61,604 bases of DNA from positions 1-61,604 of the forward strand of contig JAAMXP010001147.1 of NCBI GenBank assembly GCA_019693395.1. The letters run 5' to 3'. The notes under the pieces are model-generated. The model worked only from the letters and a program-made list of their open reading frames with translations, had not been told where the DNA came from and ran no database searches. Every line of letters starts with the position of its first letter. Within the stretch, counting starts at the first letter, position 1. This stretch comes from Ettlia oleoabundans (lineage: Eukaryota; Chlorophyta; Chlorophyceae; Chlamydomonadales). Shown in pieces: positions 45,567 through 58,717 of this stretch. The translations under genes were made by a program, and so were the position numbers.

Positions 45567-48500
45567 ATGGCGGAAGACGGCCTGGACGAATACGAGGAGT
45601 GGCAGCTGGTTCAAGATGCCTACTACTCGCGGCGGGAGCTGTACAGGCTCGACTGGGGTGGTAGCGGCAGCAGCGGCAGCGGTTCCGCCGCCGCCATGGA
45701 CCTCTCGTTCATGCGGTGAGCAACCGCCAGGCCTGTCCTATATTTAGTAGCGTGGTTGTGGTCTAAAACAGCTGCAGCAGCATATATGCCACGCTTGTGG
45801 TAAGGCCCAGTACAGACATGTACTCTCATTGATAGCCCAATGGAACCCAAACTCACGCCCTGCAACCACAACCGGTGCTCCGCCACTCACGTTGCAGAGT
45901 GTTCCCAGCCTCTGCTGGCGGGCCGATCGCCCTGCTGCAAGACGATGCCAAGCTGGTGTTGTATGTGGGAGGCTTCACCAAGCCTGACATCCAGCTTTTC
46001 ACAGCAGCGGGGATGCCACTGGGGCGGGTGCTGTGGGACAAGGGGCGCGTGCTGGCAGCAGGCTGGACATCCACAGAGCAACTGCTGGTGCTGGAGCAGG
46101 GGGCTCAGGTGTGAATGTTTCTTTTGGTCAGGAAACTTGTGTTACTTGGGCTGGGAACCTTGCTCTCAGTTGAAGTACCTTCTCGGCAGTAGCAACAGGA
46201 CTGTACCCGCGTACCCCACAGATTCTGGCAGCTATCCGAAGCAGCAAACAACATCCAAAACAGTGGTGTGTGCATGTTGAATTCTGCCATAATATGTTCT
46301 GCTGCTCTGCTTTTTCAGGTATACTTTTATGGTGTGAGAGGCGAGCGCCTGTCGCAGCAGTTATCTCTAGGGATGGAATGCGAAGAGCAAGGGGTGGAGG
46401 TCGCAGTGGTTTTCCGTAACGGACTCGCAGTTTTGACATCCACAGGGCACCTCTGGTGGGTGCTGCACTGTGGCAGGTGGCTGGCCCGGGTGTGCTGGTC
46501 AAGGTTTGGGCATGGTTGGCCTGCATCCTGATGCCAGCTGCGCACCCACGCTAGCTGCGGACGCACCCATCCCACCCACATTATCTTTGGATGGTACACC
46601 CGCCTTTTGTCTGCAGGTGTGTGTCTGACCTGCAAGAACCGCGCTTGCAGCGCTTCCCAGATCCCGCCCCTGGCCTGGCAAATGGCGGCTCTGGGGTGCA
46701 CTGCATGGCGGCCGTTCCTCCCTCAGTTTCTGGCTCCGGAGCACTGGAGGTGCGGGAGCGCAGTGATGCACCGCAGTGTGCTGTATTGATTGTAGTGCTG
46801 CAACCCTTCTTCTTGATAAGGCTGTTGAAAGCCGGGCCCTGCCGCTTGATTGCTGCGCGCGTCTGCATTTCATATGTCTTCACAGCATGACGATTTGCTG
46901 CCCTTACTGCAGCACTCTGTACTGCACTGCGCCCCACTGTATATTCTTCATTGTATGGCACACCGCACCTCATTGAGTGCTGGCCTCCTGCAGGTGATAG
47001 TGGCGGTTGAGGACACGGTGAGGGTGGTCGATGCTAACGAGGTTCTGCCAACCCCCATTTTTGAAGGCCCCATACTAAGGTGTGCAAGCCTGGGATGCCT
47101 GTAGAGACTGATGACCGGGTGGTAAGTGTGTGTTCCATCAAAGGCATGGGCCTTTACACGGCACGGTGGATGTGCCACAGGCAGGATTTTAATCTGCTGT
47201 AGGCTTGGCTGCACATGAACTCCTGTATTATTGCAGTAGTGCTACTCCTGCGTTCTCTGCTGGCACCATTTGACATTGCTAAACCTTGAGCCTGCTGTGC
47301 TGTCCTGCAGCAGGGCTCCTGTGTGGCAAAATATTGCTCTGTTTGACCTATTGTCGTTGAGTACAGGCTGGCTGTGAGCCCCTGCGGCAGATATGTGGCA
47401 GGGTATGGGCAGGACGGCACCATCCATGTGTGGAGCTCAGGTGGGGGCAGGAGAAACACGGTTGGGCAGGATGGGTTGAGTGATTATGGCTGAGCTGGGC
47501 TGAGCTGGGCTACATTGTCGTCATTCGGTTCGTGATGCACTCAGCAGTGAACCTTGTTGCGTTTTCACTGACAGCCTACTCATTCATGTCGGTGCCTTTT
47601 GCTCTGCCACTCCCCTGCAAGTGGGCCAGACACGCTCAATAGCAGCCTGTGGCGGGCGCTTTTAACTTCCTTGCATCGCTCCTATCCAGCCCAAGCTAGT
47701 TGACTGTGCGGGTGATGCAGATTTGTCAGAGGTTGTGACGAGAGTGGGCCTGGCTGAGACTGAGGTTGACCTCGTTGACTCTCTGGGGGTGAGGCCAGCC
47801 AGCTGCATGAGACATGGTTGTGTACGGCCAACTGTGTTCCGCAAGCTAGCTAACATGACACTGCTGGCTGGTAGGGCTAGCACCGGCATCGCAAGAATAA
47901 GTGAGTGCCCTTCTGGCGGACTGCCGCTTTAACAATGTGGCAATTCAGGTGTTCCCGTTCATTTAGCTGCCATGTACCTAGTGCGCAATCTGTCAGCACT
48001 CTGTAAAGGGACCCCATTAGTGACTCTGCCCTCCCTTTGCTCCGTGCCCTTTATCACATCGCAGGCGGAGGCTGTGCCTGATACACTTCCCGACCAAATG
48101 GTGTGGTGTGGTAGCGACGCTGTGCTGCTTCATTGGGAGGTGCGCGGTGTGCCTTGTCTCCCCCAAGTAGTGGTTTGGTTCAGGCCATGTGCTTCTAGGT
48201 TACAAAGCAAAGGCCGAGGGCACATTGCTCGGTTTGGACACAGGCATGTCAGCTTACATTGCGTTGCCAACTGCCATGCGTCAACAAAGCTTGTAATCAT
48301 GTGCTTTGAAGCTTCTCCACTTGTTGCACTACCAGTGCAGGGGCTGGGAGCGCTTCTAGTTCCTCTTGAGGGTGGCTGGCGGTGGTGGGATGTGGGAAGC
48401 GGCGGTGCCGCGGCTTTTGCGACCGAGGTGGATGGTGAGTAAGAGTGCATTGGGCCTGTTGCTGCTGTTTTGCAGTTTTCCGCACTCCTGCATGAGATAC

Positions 48501-51500
48501 TTTGTATTTTGGCGGCGCATCCAGAGCACGATGGATAACCTGTCAAAATGGCTCCTCAAACCCGACGTTCAGTCTAGTGCGGAATCGGCTCACAGCTGAA
48601 AGCCCATACATGACCATCGGGGTTGGCGGCTCTTCCTCCCTACAGCTCCCTGCCGCTGCCTATCTAATCCTTTGTGTACTATACTCTACACCCACTGATG
48701 CACGTCACCAGTGGTCCCGCCTCCGCCCTCTGTTCTTGCTTATTCCACCTGGTACATCATCAAGCCCAGGTCGCCCTGCAGTGCATGCAAACCTGCGCCT
48801 GAGCAATGGTCAGCCCCCCTGCAATTGCGCAGGCTTGCGCATCATTACCAGCGACCGCCACCAGCTGCTGCGCCGGGTGCCGCCACCTGCCGCCCGGGTG
48901 CTGGAGATGGGCAGTACAAGTCCTGGAGCGCTGCTGTACGACGCTCGCCGCCTGTTTGATGCACAGGATGCACGGGCTACTGGTAGGTGAAGGCAGAAGG
49001 CATCCCCACCATTGTCGCCTTCCCCTCTCACATATCTTCCCTACATTGAACGTGCCACTCCTCCCTGCAATTGTTGCCTGGCCCTTTATGGTTAGATGGT
49101 GGGCTCACAGTCTGGCTACCCCGCAAAGGAGCTTGTGACACAGGCCTGAACTGTTCTCCCTACAAGAGCACTTTGAGTTTCACTCTTTTCGATCTGTAGA
49201 CTCTTGTCTCATGTCTTTCACCTCTGTGAATATCAAACTCATCTATAGTTCACCGTTCCATGTCTCCAAATGCAGGCGAGCTTCTTGAGCTCGTTCGAGG
49301 CGGTGAGCTGGCCGGGGCTGTTGAAGATTGCTTGGCTGCCGCAGCTGCTGAGCTTGACCCACTAAAGCAGGCAGCCCTGCTGAAGGCCAGCTGTTATGGC
49401 AAAGCCTTCCGGGCACTGGAACCGCCCAGTGTCAGCAGCGGCGGTGGCAGGGGTACTGCAACACCTGACAGCTATGGCGGCGCAGTTGGCACCGGCAATG
49501 GCGGCAGTGCCCGCGCTGCGATCCCTGGTTTGGCAACTAGCGACAGGCGGCGGCAGACGGCAGAGGTGGCGCGGCGGCTACGATTGCTCAATTCACTACG
49601 CGACCCAGGTGGGTGGCATGGGGCGTGCGGGGTGGGATATAAAGCTAGCCATGCACCAAGACCTGTTGCAGGCTACCGCCATTTCGGCCCACTTGCCATC
49701 AACACAACAACTATACCTAAGGGTGGTTTCCCACCTCGGAATGCCTAACACGCTGCACAGCTCATCATGCAAAGCAGAGGTGGATGCAAGCGACATGTGG
49801 ACTGTGCGTTTTGCTGCTCCTGACCTGTCCTTGCTGCCTATCTGTGCTATCCAAGAGCCCTGGCTTTCAGGATCACCAGAGCCTTTTCTAATTGGCATCA
49901 GTAGAACTTCTGCAACTGCTCCTTGGCCTTGCCCCTACCCGCTGGTATGCAGCCATAGGCATGCCCCTAACCATGGCCCAACTGGCTGCTGAGGGGCTAC
50001 CGGCGGTTGTTGCCCGCCTGGTGGGCCGCCGCCACTACCTCCTGGCACATCGCATCTGCCAGGATCTGGGGCTGTCTAGCGAGCAGGTGAAGGGGGTGGG
50101 GTGAAGTGGGGTGGGGGGTGGGGTATATGGGTTGGGTTATGTTTGGGGGAAGGTGGAGGTGTGTATCCTTGTAGATGGCGGTGGGGCGTTGCAAGTCGCC
50201 CCAGTGTGCAAGGCAGAAAACCGTGGCAGGTCTCCTGCATATTGCCCATGCGGTATGCGGTTCCCTGCACATGCAGTGCATTAGTGCAACACAGCTATGC
50301 GCCTACCTTGCTGCCTGCATATCACTTTCTGCAAGCAGGTGCTGGTTCAGTGGGCAAGGGACAAGATCAGCGCTGCCGCCGCGACGCTGCCGGATGAACA
50401 GCTGCTGGAGGCCCTGCAGGTTGTTTTGCTGCAGATCCACACAAAACAGTCTTCGTCGATTGCATGAATGTATGTGGTTCTGCGTTGTAGTGTCCTTGCG
50501 GTATGATGCGTCGGCGTGCGGGTGTAGGGGTGGTAGCTGCTGGACATCTTACCCTGGGAAGCCGGGTGGTGTGGTTATAGGCGATGGGGGGTCGTCGCCT
50601 GTTAATTTTTGTGCATCAGATATTTTGTGCTGGTACACCCTGCTGTTTAGGGTCTATTGATTTGCCAGCACTGCGGGTGACTGTGGTGATGATATACCAC
50701 TACTTGCGCCTCACCTGCAGGCCAAGCTGGCAGGACAGTGGGGCGTCAAGTATGCCGCCGTGGCCTCCCATGCGGCATCAGAGGGACGCCCCCGGCTGGC
50801 AGCACTGCTGCTAGACCACGAAAGATGCGCAGCGGAACAAGTGCCGCTGCTACTGGAGCTGGGTGGGTGGCTTGTGCTTATGGTCTGGGGTTGGGTGTCC
50901 ACTTTGAGTGCTGCAGTTGTTGCTGGCTAGAAGGTTCTTTCAGCTTGGTTCGTCGGTATTGGAACGGTTGCAACTGGTCAACAAGACATGTAAGCTTCTC
51001 ATGTACTGCAGGGGAAGATGAGCGTGCACTGGACAAGGCAACAGAATCTGGGGACTCAGGCGAGTTGTGCGGATTTTAGTTAGGCGGAATCAGAAGTTGT
51101 GATTGAGCTTTACAGTTTCCAATGACCGTCCATCAGGCCACCTCCAGTGCCTGCTGCTCAGCTGGGCGTGGCAAGCCTGGCAATGCCCACCTTCTTTGTA
51201 GGCGTATCCCAACATGTGTATTGACCTATCCAACATGTGTGGGAATGCACTTTATCCACTATTAACGAGTATATTGCAGACCTTGTGTTCCAAGTGGTTC
51301 ACGCCATGTGGCGCCGCCTGGAAAGAGCAACTGCAGCAGCCACCGCCGCAGGCGGCAGCACGCGGCCCGGCAGCGCAGCAGCAGCCAGTCAGGAGCGCTT
51401 CTGGCAAGCGGTGGCACGCAAGCCTGCGGCCCTGGCCTTTTTTGCAAAGTACTACCGGCAGCAGGTGGGTGACAGATGTACTTTGTTGCTGCGTGATACT

Positions 51501-54058
51501 GCACGCGCTGCAGTATGGCATGTGAGTCGTTCTGGCAGTTATGGCGTGTGAGCCGTTCTGGCAGTTCATGCCATCAAGTTTACTACTCCACACAGTGATG
51601 GTTGTTGAAGATGGATAAAGGGGTAGGGCATGTTCAAAATCCCGCCAACGGCGCAACCTTTGTGATCCCTTGGTTTGCAAACCTGTTCCTGCAGGATCCT
51701 CAGCTGCTGCTTGAGCTTTACGAGGCAATGGGCCAGCAGGAGGCGGCTGCAGAGCTGCACCTCCACGCAGCGCTGGAACTGGCAGCAGGCACGAGATGCG
51801 AGCGGCCTTGTGCTCGCTTCCTCCCATTGAGCTGCTGCTGTGCAGTGTACTGCTGCTGACACTGCTGCTGCCGTTGTGTTGGTAGTTGTGCTTGTGTTGC
51901 CGGTGCCTGTCGCTGCTGCTTCCTGTTGCTGTCGTCGATGTCTGGTGCACATCACCTATCACATTTCTCCCTTCCCGCCTGGCTGCCGTGAATGCAGGCG
52001 GCAAGGCCAGCGAAACGGCGGTGCAGCGAGAGCTTGCTCGCAGCAAGGATGCTTACACTCGGGCGACAGATGCGCAGCAGGTGTGAACCTGGTTCTGAAC
52101 TGTTGAGGTGATGGATGTCGTGCATGTGCCACAGTATGCAGGCAATCCTAGGCTGGCTTCCTGTTGCTATGCTCGCTTGCGTGGCATACTTTTCCTGCCA
52201 CTGTCTTTGCTATTTGGTTGCGCAACACTTCCCTCTGTTGCTGCAGCCAGTTGCATTCTGCCCTTGCGCCGTCACCTCTGGAACAGCCTTCACACTGCCC
52301 CTGGTTTTTGTTAGCGTGCCCACAGGGCAGTTGTGAGAAGTGGGAGGCTGGCAGAAGAACAACATTCACCAGTCCACACTCTTGTTTGCTGTGTTGTGGC
52401 TCTGTAGGGAAGGGACCACAAGTGGGAGGCAGCCTCAGTGCAGGCCCTGGCGCGGTTACGAGAGCAACAGTTGGAGCTTCAAAGCAGCAGCCGACGGTAC
52501 GCAGTATGTGGACGTTGCTCCGTGCCCCTATGCATGCAGGAGGGGCTATGCGTTTCGTCTGTTTGCTACTGGCTCTAGCACGCAGTGAGACAAACAGCCA
52601 GGCAAGCATGCAGGCATCCCACTGTCCTGTCCAGCCCAGTTTGTGTGTCTCTAAGCGCTTCAAGCTACGCTTGTGTGTTCTAAACTGTTTGTGCACATGT
52701 GCTCCCTTCTCACTGCTTGTCAGGGAGGGTTTTGTGGGGCTGTCTGTGGCTGATACCATCCGGCTATGTCTGCGATTGGGCCTCAAGGATCAGGCGCAAA
52801 AGCTGGCTCGCGATTTTAAGGTGGGTGGGCAGGTGAACGGCTGAGTGGTGTGGCATGGGGCAGTGCCTGCTGAAATGGGGCGTCCTGACTAGTTGGGCAC
52901 GATTGGGTGGGTGGGCGCAACATCGTACAGATGGTGTGGGTGGGACCAGTTTTTGACGTCAGCCTGTCTACTCACTAAGCACTGTCAGTGCTACCTATGA
53001 ATGGGTCTCGTCCATGCAAGATTGGTTGTGGATCCAGAAAATCAGCAGCAGGTGCATGACCTTTTCTCTGCTCCTGGCCCTCCCAGCAAGTTTCGGCCCT
53101 GTTGTCATCCTTTTGTGCTTCCATAATGTTCTCGGCAGGCGTGAGCGTTGGCGCAACCCTTTCCCATTGCAGGTTCCCGACCGCCAATTCCTGCTGCTAT
53201 CAGCCCAGGTTCTGGCGTCACAGCACGATTGGGCGGCGCTGCAGCACATGGCGGGGCGTGTGGAGCGCAAGAGCGGCGTCACAATGGAGCACTTTTTGGC
53301 GGCGGCACGGTGAGGAGTCACGGGTGCAAGCATGGGACATAAGGCCGAACATGGCTGGTCGCCCATCACTCCGTGCGCTTGTGCCCATCCTTCAGTACTC
53401 AGCTGGCTTGCTTAACTGCTGTCTTCAGCCCCATGAAGCTGGCACTTGCCACCGCCACCATGGAGCAGGCGTGTCATGCCTTACTGCCGCGCCCTGCAAT
53501 CAATCCTGCAGGTCCCATGGAGCTTCTGCCGACGTCCAGCGCTGGTTCATTGACAGGGTGACTGGGGAGGGGGCACTGCTGAGGAAGGCGCAGGTGGGTG
53601 GGTGGCTCCTGGTCTACCCTGAAGAATCGGGCACTTAGTGGGTTGTTGCGTGGAAAGCTGGCGCGGAGGTTTCCTTTACACTAGCTGGATCTGTTCTGGG
53701 CATGCTGGCAACTATCGTGTCTTGCCTGACGTCACACCATGCTAGTAAGAAATTTCAGATATTTGTTTTTTGTTTCTTCACCTCTGCTACATCTCACACG
53801 CAGTTCAAGCTCTTTTCCTGGCTGTTCTGCGTGTTGCTCTCCATCACCTCAATTCCTGCACCGCTTGCACCCTCCCACGGGCTTCTGCAGTATTATAACG
53901 AACTAGGCATGCCCACCCAGGCGCGGCTGCTGATGGAACAGGCGGAGCAGCAGGGAGCATCGGGTGCAGCGGGGATGCTGGGCAGCCTGCGCGGTGCTGT
54001 GGGCGGCACGGTGGGCAGCCTGGTCAGTCGCATGCAGGCGCAGGGCGGGGAGCGGTAG
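45567..54058 (+). CDS. VPS16: Vacuolar sorting protein 16 (HOPS/CORVET core subunit)
   Basis: VPS16 binds VPS33 within the HOPS and CORVET tethers that drive endosome and vacuole fusion. Twenty-three exons join in phase to about 949 residues: 45567-45715, 45898-46108, 46319-46455, 46617-46749, 46994-47079, 47367-47440, 47721-47788, 48065-48139, 48341-48434, 48833-48982, 49276-49608, 49953-50086, 50339-50419, 50721-50862, 51012-51059, 51280-51464, 51695-51788 (or to 51809), 51998-52080, 52408-52496, 52724-52820, 53173-53309, 53512-53593, 53891-54058. The propeller half shows EEWQLVQDAYYSRRELY, GGPIALLQDDAKLVLYVGG, PDQMVWCGSDAVLLHW and LEMGSTSPGALLYDA. The helical half shows IGMPLTMAQLAAEGLP, KLAGQWGVKYAAVASHA, EQVPLLLELG, RALDKATESGDSDLVF, REGFVGLSVADTIRLCL and KLARDFKVPDRQFL. 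The intron after 51059 has a GC donor. The last exons diverge most. Confidence 0.92.
50094..50155 (+). repeat. G-rich intronic tract with quadruplex potential
   Basis: At least six runs of three or more G, separated by short loops, on the sense strand of VPS16, starting a few bases after the donor at 50087. By the usual run-and-loop rule it could fold as a G-quadruplex in DNA or pre-mRNA. Confidence 0.6.
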
Positions 54059-54341
54059 CGTGCCTTGCGCTGCACTGTTGTATCCGTGCAATGTTGTAAG
54101 TTAATGCAAGGGTCAGGATCTCAGCACAGTGTGTTGCAGCGTGGTTCCACTTCTGCTCCTAGCGCCCTGCGGCTGCCAGCGTGGCATAGGCTGGGAGGAA
54201 ATGGGAACGGCCGAAGTTCAACTCTCTGAGAGGAAGCCTCTAGAAGTGATTTGCTTTGGTGTTAGCTGAATAAAATCCACAACCAAGCGGCTCCTCCGGC
54301 GCCTCCCTCGTTACGCACAGTAGAACTCTCTCCTGTGTGCG

Positions 54342-56228
54342 ATGCACCTCCTGCTCGCCTCCTGTGTGGCCCTTGTCTGCCTTTTGGCGTATTCCTGCGA
54401 AGCATCAGGCGGTGCCAAGAGGGTGTTGCTGCAAGGGCCAGACCCGGCGGCTGCCGCGGCTCCGGCAAACGCCTGCTGCCAGCAATTGGAGGCCATCGGC
54501 TTCTCTAGCAACCTACCTGTCACGATCCTCAACACCTCAGGAGCAAAGTTGGAGGTCAAGAAACTTAAAGCGCTCGCACAGCTGTGCACGTGTTCCTGGG
54601 GTGCGTTTGCAAGGCTTCCAATGGCGACAACCTATGCCTGCAGCAACTCCCAGTTATCTGGGCTCAACAGATTTGGCACCGCCAGGAACTTGCAGCTTGC
54701 AGAAGAAGAACTGGGATATTGCTCCGAAGGACGTGCAATGCGAAAGCCAGCCAGCAACCGCAACGGCAGGCGGCCTCTTGCATGCATTGTACCAACTGTC
54801 GCAACCTCGAGGTTGCAACAGTTGGTAAACAGTTGGTAAACAGAGCTCTGTTTACTCTGCCGGTACTGCCTTCACAGCCTGCAAGCAATGACCCCTTGCA
54901 GGACAGTTTGAGGATTACTCTGGCCTGGCGGAAGTTGCTGTGAGGGGCTCCAGTAAGTGGACTGCCCTGTGGGCGGTAGCTCCACTTCCTTCCCGCCACT
55001 CGCCATCAACCTAGTAATCCTGCACTTGGGTTGCATGGTGCTCAGCATGTAAATCAGGCGGTCTGGAAGTCACCTGGTGTGCAAATGAGCTTGCCTGTTG
55101 CAGCCAGCGCCACCGCCGCAAAGAAGAGCTTCAGTGTGGAGTTGCTGAAGCCTGGGGAAAATGACGATGCCACAGAGGGGAGCGAAACAACGACCAAAAG
55201 AAATGACTTCCCACTGCTGGGCATGCCTGCCGATAACGACTGGATATTGTGAGCCATTGCAGCTTATTGCGGATGGCCTGTCTGCATGTCACCCTTCTTT
55301 GTATGCAGAAGGCCTGCGGTGCTGTTACAACCGATCCACTGATGTGTAACGCAGCCAGGTGAACCATCACTGAGTCATTAATGCACTCCACTAATTCTAC
55401 GCTGCCAATACAACAAACGCAGGTATGGCGATGGTGAAGTGGACTTGACGTTTGGTATGCGCAACTACCTGGGCTACAAGTGAGCCGAAACTGTAGTGGT
55501 GCATTTACCCCTGACAGGCACTGTTATGGAAGCACAGTTCTGAATTGCACTTTAACTGCTGCAAGCGCTTGCTGGCCGCACCACATGTGGGTCTGATAGC
55601 TCTCTCTTGCACTGCCTGACACCACTTTCATGTTGGGACGTTTCCTACGCCACACCCTGCCATCAAATGCAGCCTGGCACGCTCATCGGGCCAGTATGCC
55701 TCTCGTACCGTGTGGTGTGAGGTGTTCTTGATTGATGACGGTGCTGCTGTCCTCTCCCTTGATCACTACAATGGCATCTACATAGCAATGGAGAAGCTCA
55801 AGATTGCACCAGAGCGGCTGGCTCTCCAGAAATTAGAGCCGCCCCTCCTGAGCGGTGGCTACCTGTTCTCTTATGACAACGATAACCTGGAGGAAGGGGA
55901 TGTGACTTTTGGGCCCCTGAGCGGCTGGGAGCATCCCTTCCAGTTGAAGTGAGCGAGTTAGTGTGTCTGCTGTAGCAGCCAGAACCAAGCATGACCACCC
56001 ACGTGTCAGCCTGGGGAAGGGCAGAATCTCAAGTAGCGAGATGACCACTTACGCCAATCTTCAATTGATCAGGCATACAAACGCCAGCTTTGTCCCAACT
56101 TGATCCTCAGCCTTTACTGTGGCCTGAGTTGCAGGGACCCCAAGAAGGCAGGGCCTGAGGCGCTCGCCTATCTAACCAACTATCTGCAAAGCTTCCAGGA
56201 CGCCTTAGAAGCGCCAGACTGGCTCAGG

Positions 56229-56271
<43 letters not shown>

Positions 56272-57921
56272 CTGCCTGCACACCTGTCAACATGAGGGCA
56301 ATAAGCATTTCTGTTTGCTGCCTGCCTGCCTGCTAGCTTGCATGCATTCCTTAGTGCATCATGTATTGCACTTATGGTGGATGCCTTTGGAAAGCTCAGG
56401 CAACCAATCAGTGTATGGCAGAAAGCTGTTCGCAAACCTGCTACAGTCAGAAATATAAAGGTCGCATCAGACATCAAGCCTTGTTGCTCTCCGTGCAGCC
56501 GCTCCCCCAGCTACATTGACCTGATTGATGGCCCCTCTTGGATGGATTACTTCCTGCTGACTGAGCTGACAAAGAACCCCGATGGCTATCGGTATGCTCA
56601 AAGTTGGGACAGCAAAGCTGCTCAGCTAGCAAATGCTGTAGCTGATATAAGGCTGCGCTGGAGGCGAGCGCCGCGCATGCTCAGTTGTGGGTTGGGCTCC
56701 ACATCCAAGCCACGCTTAGTTACATGCACCCCAAAAGTGATGCCTGTCTCCTGCCGTGCCGGTTCCAATGCAGCGGCTCTGTCTATTTGCACAAGGACCG
56801 CGACATGCCCATGGCTGCTGGGCCCATTTGGGACTTGAATGAGGCTTTCGGCCTGTGCTGCGGCTACCCTATTGAGGGATGGGACCAGCAGGGTGTCAGC
56901 AGCCCAGGTGCATGAATGCCACTGCTCTCCCGCTTACTGGCCAGCTATAATGCGTTAGCCACCCCTGCCAAGTTTTGCTCTGACCAAGTGTGCCCAACCC
57001 TTACAACCACACCTGCGGGCGGCTGCTTACGTGGACTGGGGCTGCAGGTCAGGCGGGCGGCTCCGCCATCTCCCCCGAGGGCTGGCGATTCCTGATCTGC
57101 ACCGATCAAGAGCGCTGCATCATTGACCCCACTGATGGACTGAGCCGCTGGTGCAGGCAAGCCACTGCTGGCACGTGCTACTGGCATAGCAGCGAGCCTT
57201 TAGATATCTAGCTAGCTATAAGCCAGCCAGGTGCTTGCTCTTCAGCCACAAGCTGCAGCAGCCACAGCCTACCCACAGCTTGGGCTTGTCACACCACTTC
57301 AGTGTTGATTGTGCAGGCGTATGTGGGAGGACAGCCGGTTCCGCTTTGGTGCTGCTGCGCGTTGGGCACAGCTGCGTGTGGGTCCCTGGTCAGACGCCAC
57401 CATTAACAGCATGATTGCTGACGTCAGCGCTCAGGTGTGTGGAAATGGTTACTTGTTGCGGTTTGAATCTCTGTTTCTTCATCATCAACTTGATCCTTAA
57501 AGCTTTCGGCTTATGCTGGACTTATATGCGTTGTTGAAAGAAGTTTGAGAGATCTGAACAACCTATTGATCATAACACCTGCAGATCGAGCCGGCTGCTC
57601 TCCGCAATTTTGAGAAGTACTCTGCGATTCTCCTCAAGCCCTGGCACACCAGCCCTGAACATGCCTGGACTAAAGGTGCGCAATTTCACCAACACTTGCT
57701 TTGCCGCTCTCCCGTTACATTGCTGTGTTGACGGAGCCTGAATGCCACAGCCTGGCGGCTGCTAGGCAGGAGAAGGCGCTTTAGACTCACCCGACTCCTA
57801 CACACCTGCAGAGGTGGCCAACTTACAAAACTGGCTCACTCAGCATCTGGCCTGGATGGACACAGCTTTCGAGCAACTGCAGAGCGCCGCCATGACCGTC
57901 AACCCAGCGGGGCGCCGCTAG
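54342..57921 (+). CDS. Secreted CotH-domain protein (atypical kinase fold)
   Basis: CotH proteins have an atypical kinase fold; the bacterial founder phosphorylates spore-coat proteins, and eukaryotic relatives are poorly known. The start MHLLLASCVALVCLLAYSC at 54342 is a clear signal peptide. Approximate exons: 54342-54595, 54909-54953, 55104-55250, 55423-55480, 55672-55949, 56134-56225, 56500-56592, 56773-56907, 57050-57159, 57317-57434, 57586-57675, 57813-57921; several boundaries are estimates. Domain order fits the family: LPVTILNTSG, GLAEVAVRGSS, KKSFSVELL, NDWILYGDG, LTFGMRNYLGYK, YNGIYIAMEKLK, GGYLFSYD, WMDYFLLTELTKNPDGYR, YLHKDRDMPMAAGPIWDLN, then a helical end (NLQNWLTQHLAWMDTAFEQL). 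The Asp of GPIWDLNEAFG, the expected metal-binding residue, is present. Location is probably extracellular or endomembrane. Substrate unknown. Confidence 0.82.
56232..56280. repeat. (CTGC)n microsatellite
   Basis: About nine tetranucleotide units with one interruption, in an intron of the CotH gene just after the exon ending near 56225. Likely length-polymorphic. Confidence 0.85.
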
Positions 57922-58717
57922 GGCAGCAAAGCCGGCGGAAAGCTGGGGTTGGGGAGCAGGAGAGGCCAGCTGGGGTTGCTGGCGCAAAATGCGGCATTTG
58001 CGCCTGAATTTGCAGTGGCATGTCGTTATATGCAAGTTGAAGATTTTTTGATGCCCTCCAACTATTCGGAAAGCAGCCGAAAAGGGTATGGCACCCGCCA
58101 GCAGACGGTCGGCGTGCGCCAGGTGTCGCTGTTGATGCATCGTGAGCAGCAGCGGTTGGGCGTTGGTTTGCTTGATTCTTGGCCGCAGATCCTGTTGCTT
58201 TCATTGATCCCAACTTTCTGGGCCACTCTTTGCCCTCGCTTCAGCAGCACCACACAATTCGGCGTCTTGGCAGTGAGCCCGCTCTGTACTCGGCTTGGGA
58301 AATGCGGTTGTTGTGATTAACCCAAAAATGAGGGTCGGAGTAACAGTGACCGCCGCCGCATCGACGTCCTATGCTGTGGTGCCGGCTGGGCTAGGCAGGC
58401 GGCGGGCATTTAGGCCCGCCTGTCGGGCGATTGGCAGCTCACCGGGCGCGGATGCAGGTGACTAAACTGCCGGCAAACCGCTGCGGCGTCATTGCTTCCA
58501 AGCCGTCGGGAACGCTCTTCGCCCGCTGATCGACCAAACCGCCGCCATCACTGCTTTTCAGGGTTTAATGCTCCGAATGAGAGTGGGCGAGCGAGCGCTG
58601 GAGTGCCAGAGGTGAGCCCGCCACAGCTAGCCGCCCTAGGCAAAGCCTTCGCTCATTTTTGGAGACTTCCTCTGCCTTCCAGTGCCATGTTGCTCTCCTG
58701 GTACGTGCTTCCACATA
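57922..58717. other. Spacer between the CotH gene and NUMOD3 gene
   Basis: About 800 bases, both neighbours on the plus strand: CotH 3' UTR, then promoter and 5' UTR of the NUMOD3 gene. ATGs at 58568 and 58687 could start alternative 5' exons with GT donors at about 58612 and 58701, but both would join exon 2 out of frame. Confidence 0.35.

Noticed and set aside
51789..51809. A fifth GC-AG intron in VPS16 (donor at 51789)
   Set aside because: A GT donor at 51810 keeps the same phase, so the GC donor is not required.
57949..58320. 123-residue frame after the CotH gene
   Set aside because: No motif, no supporting splice structure, and it lies where a 3' UTR is expected.
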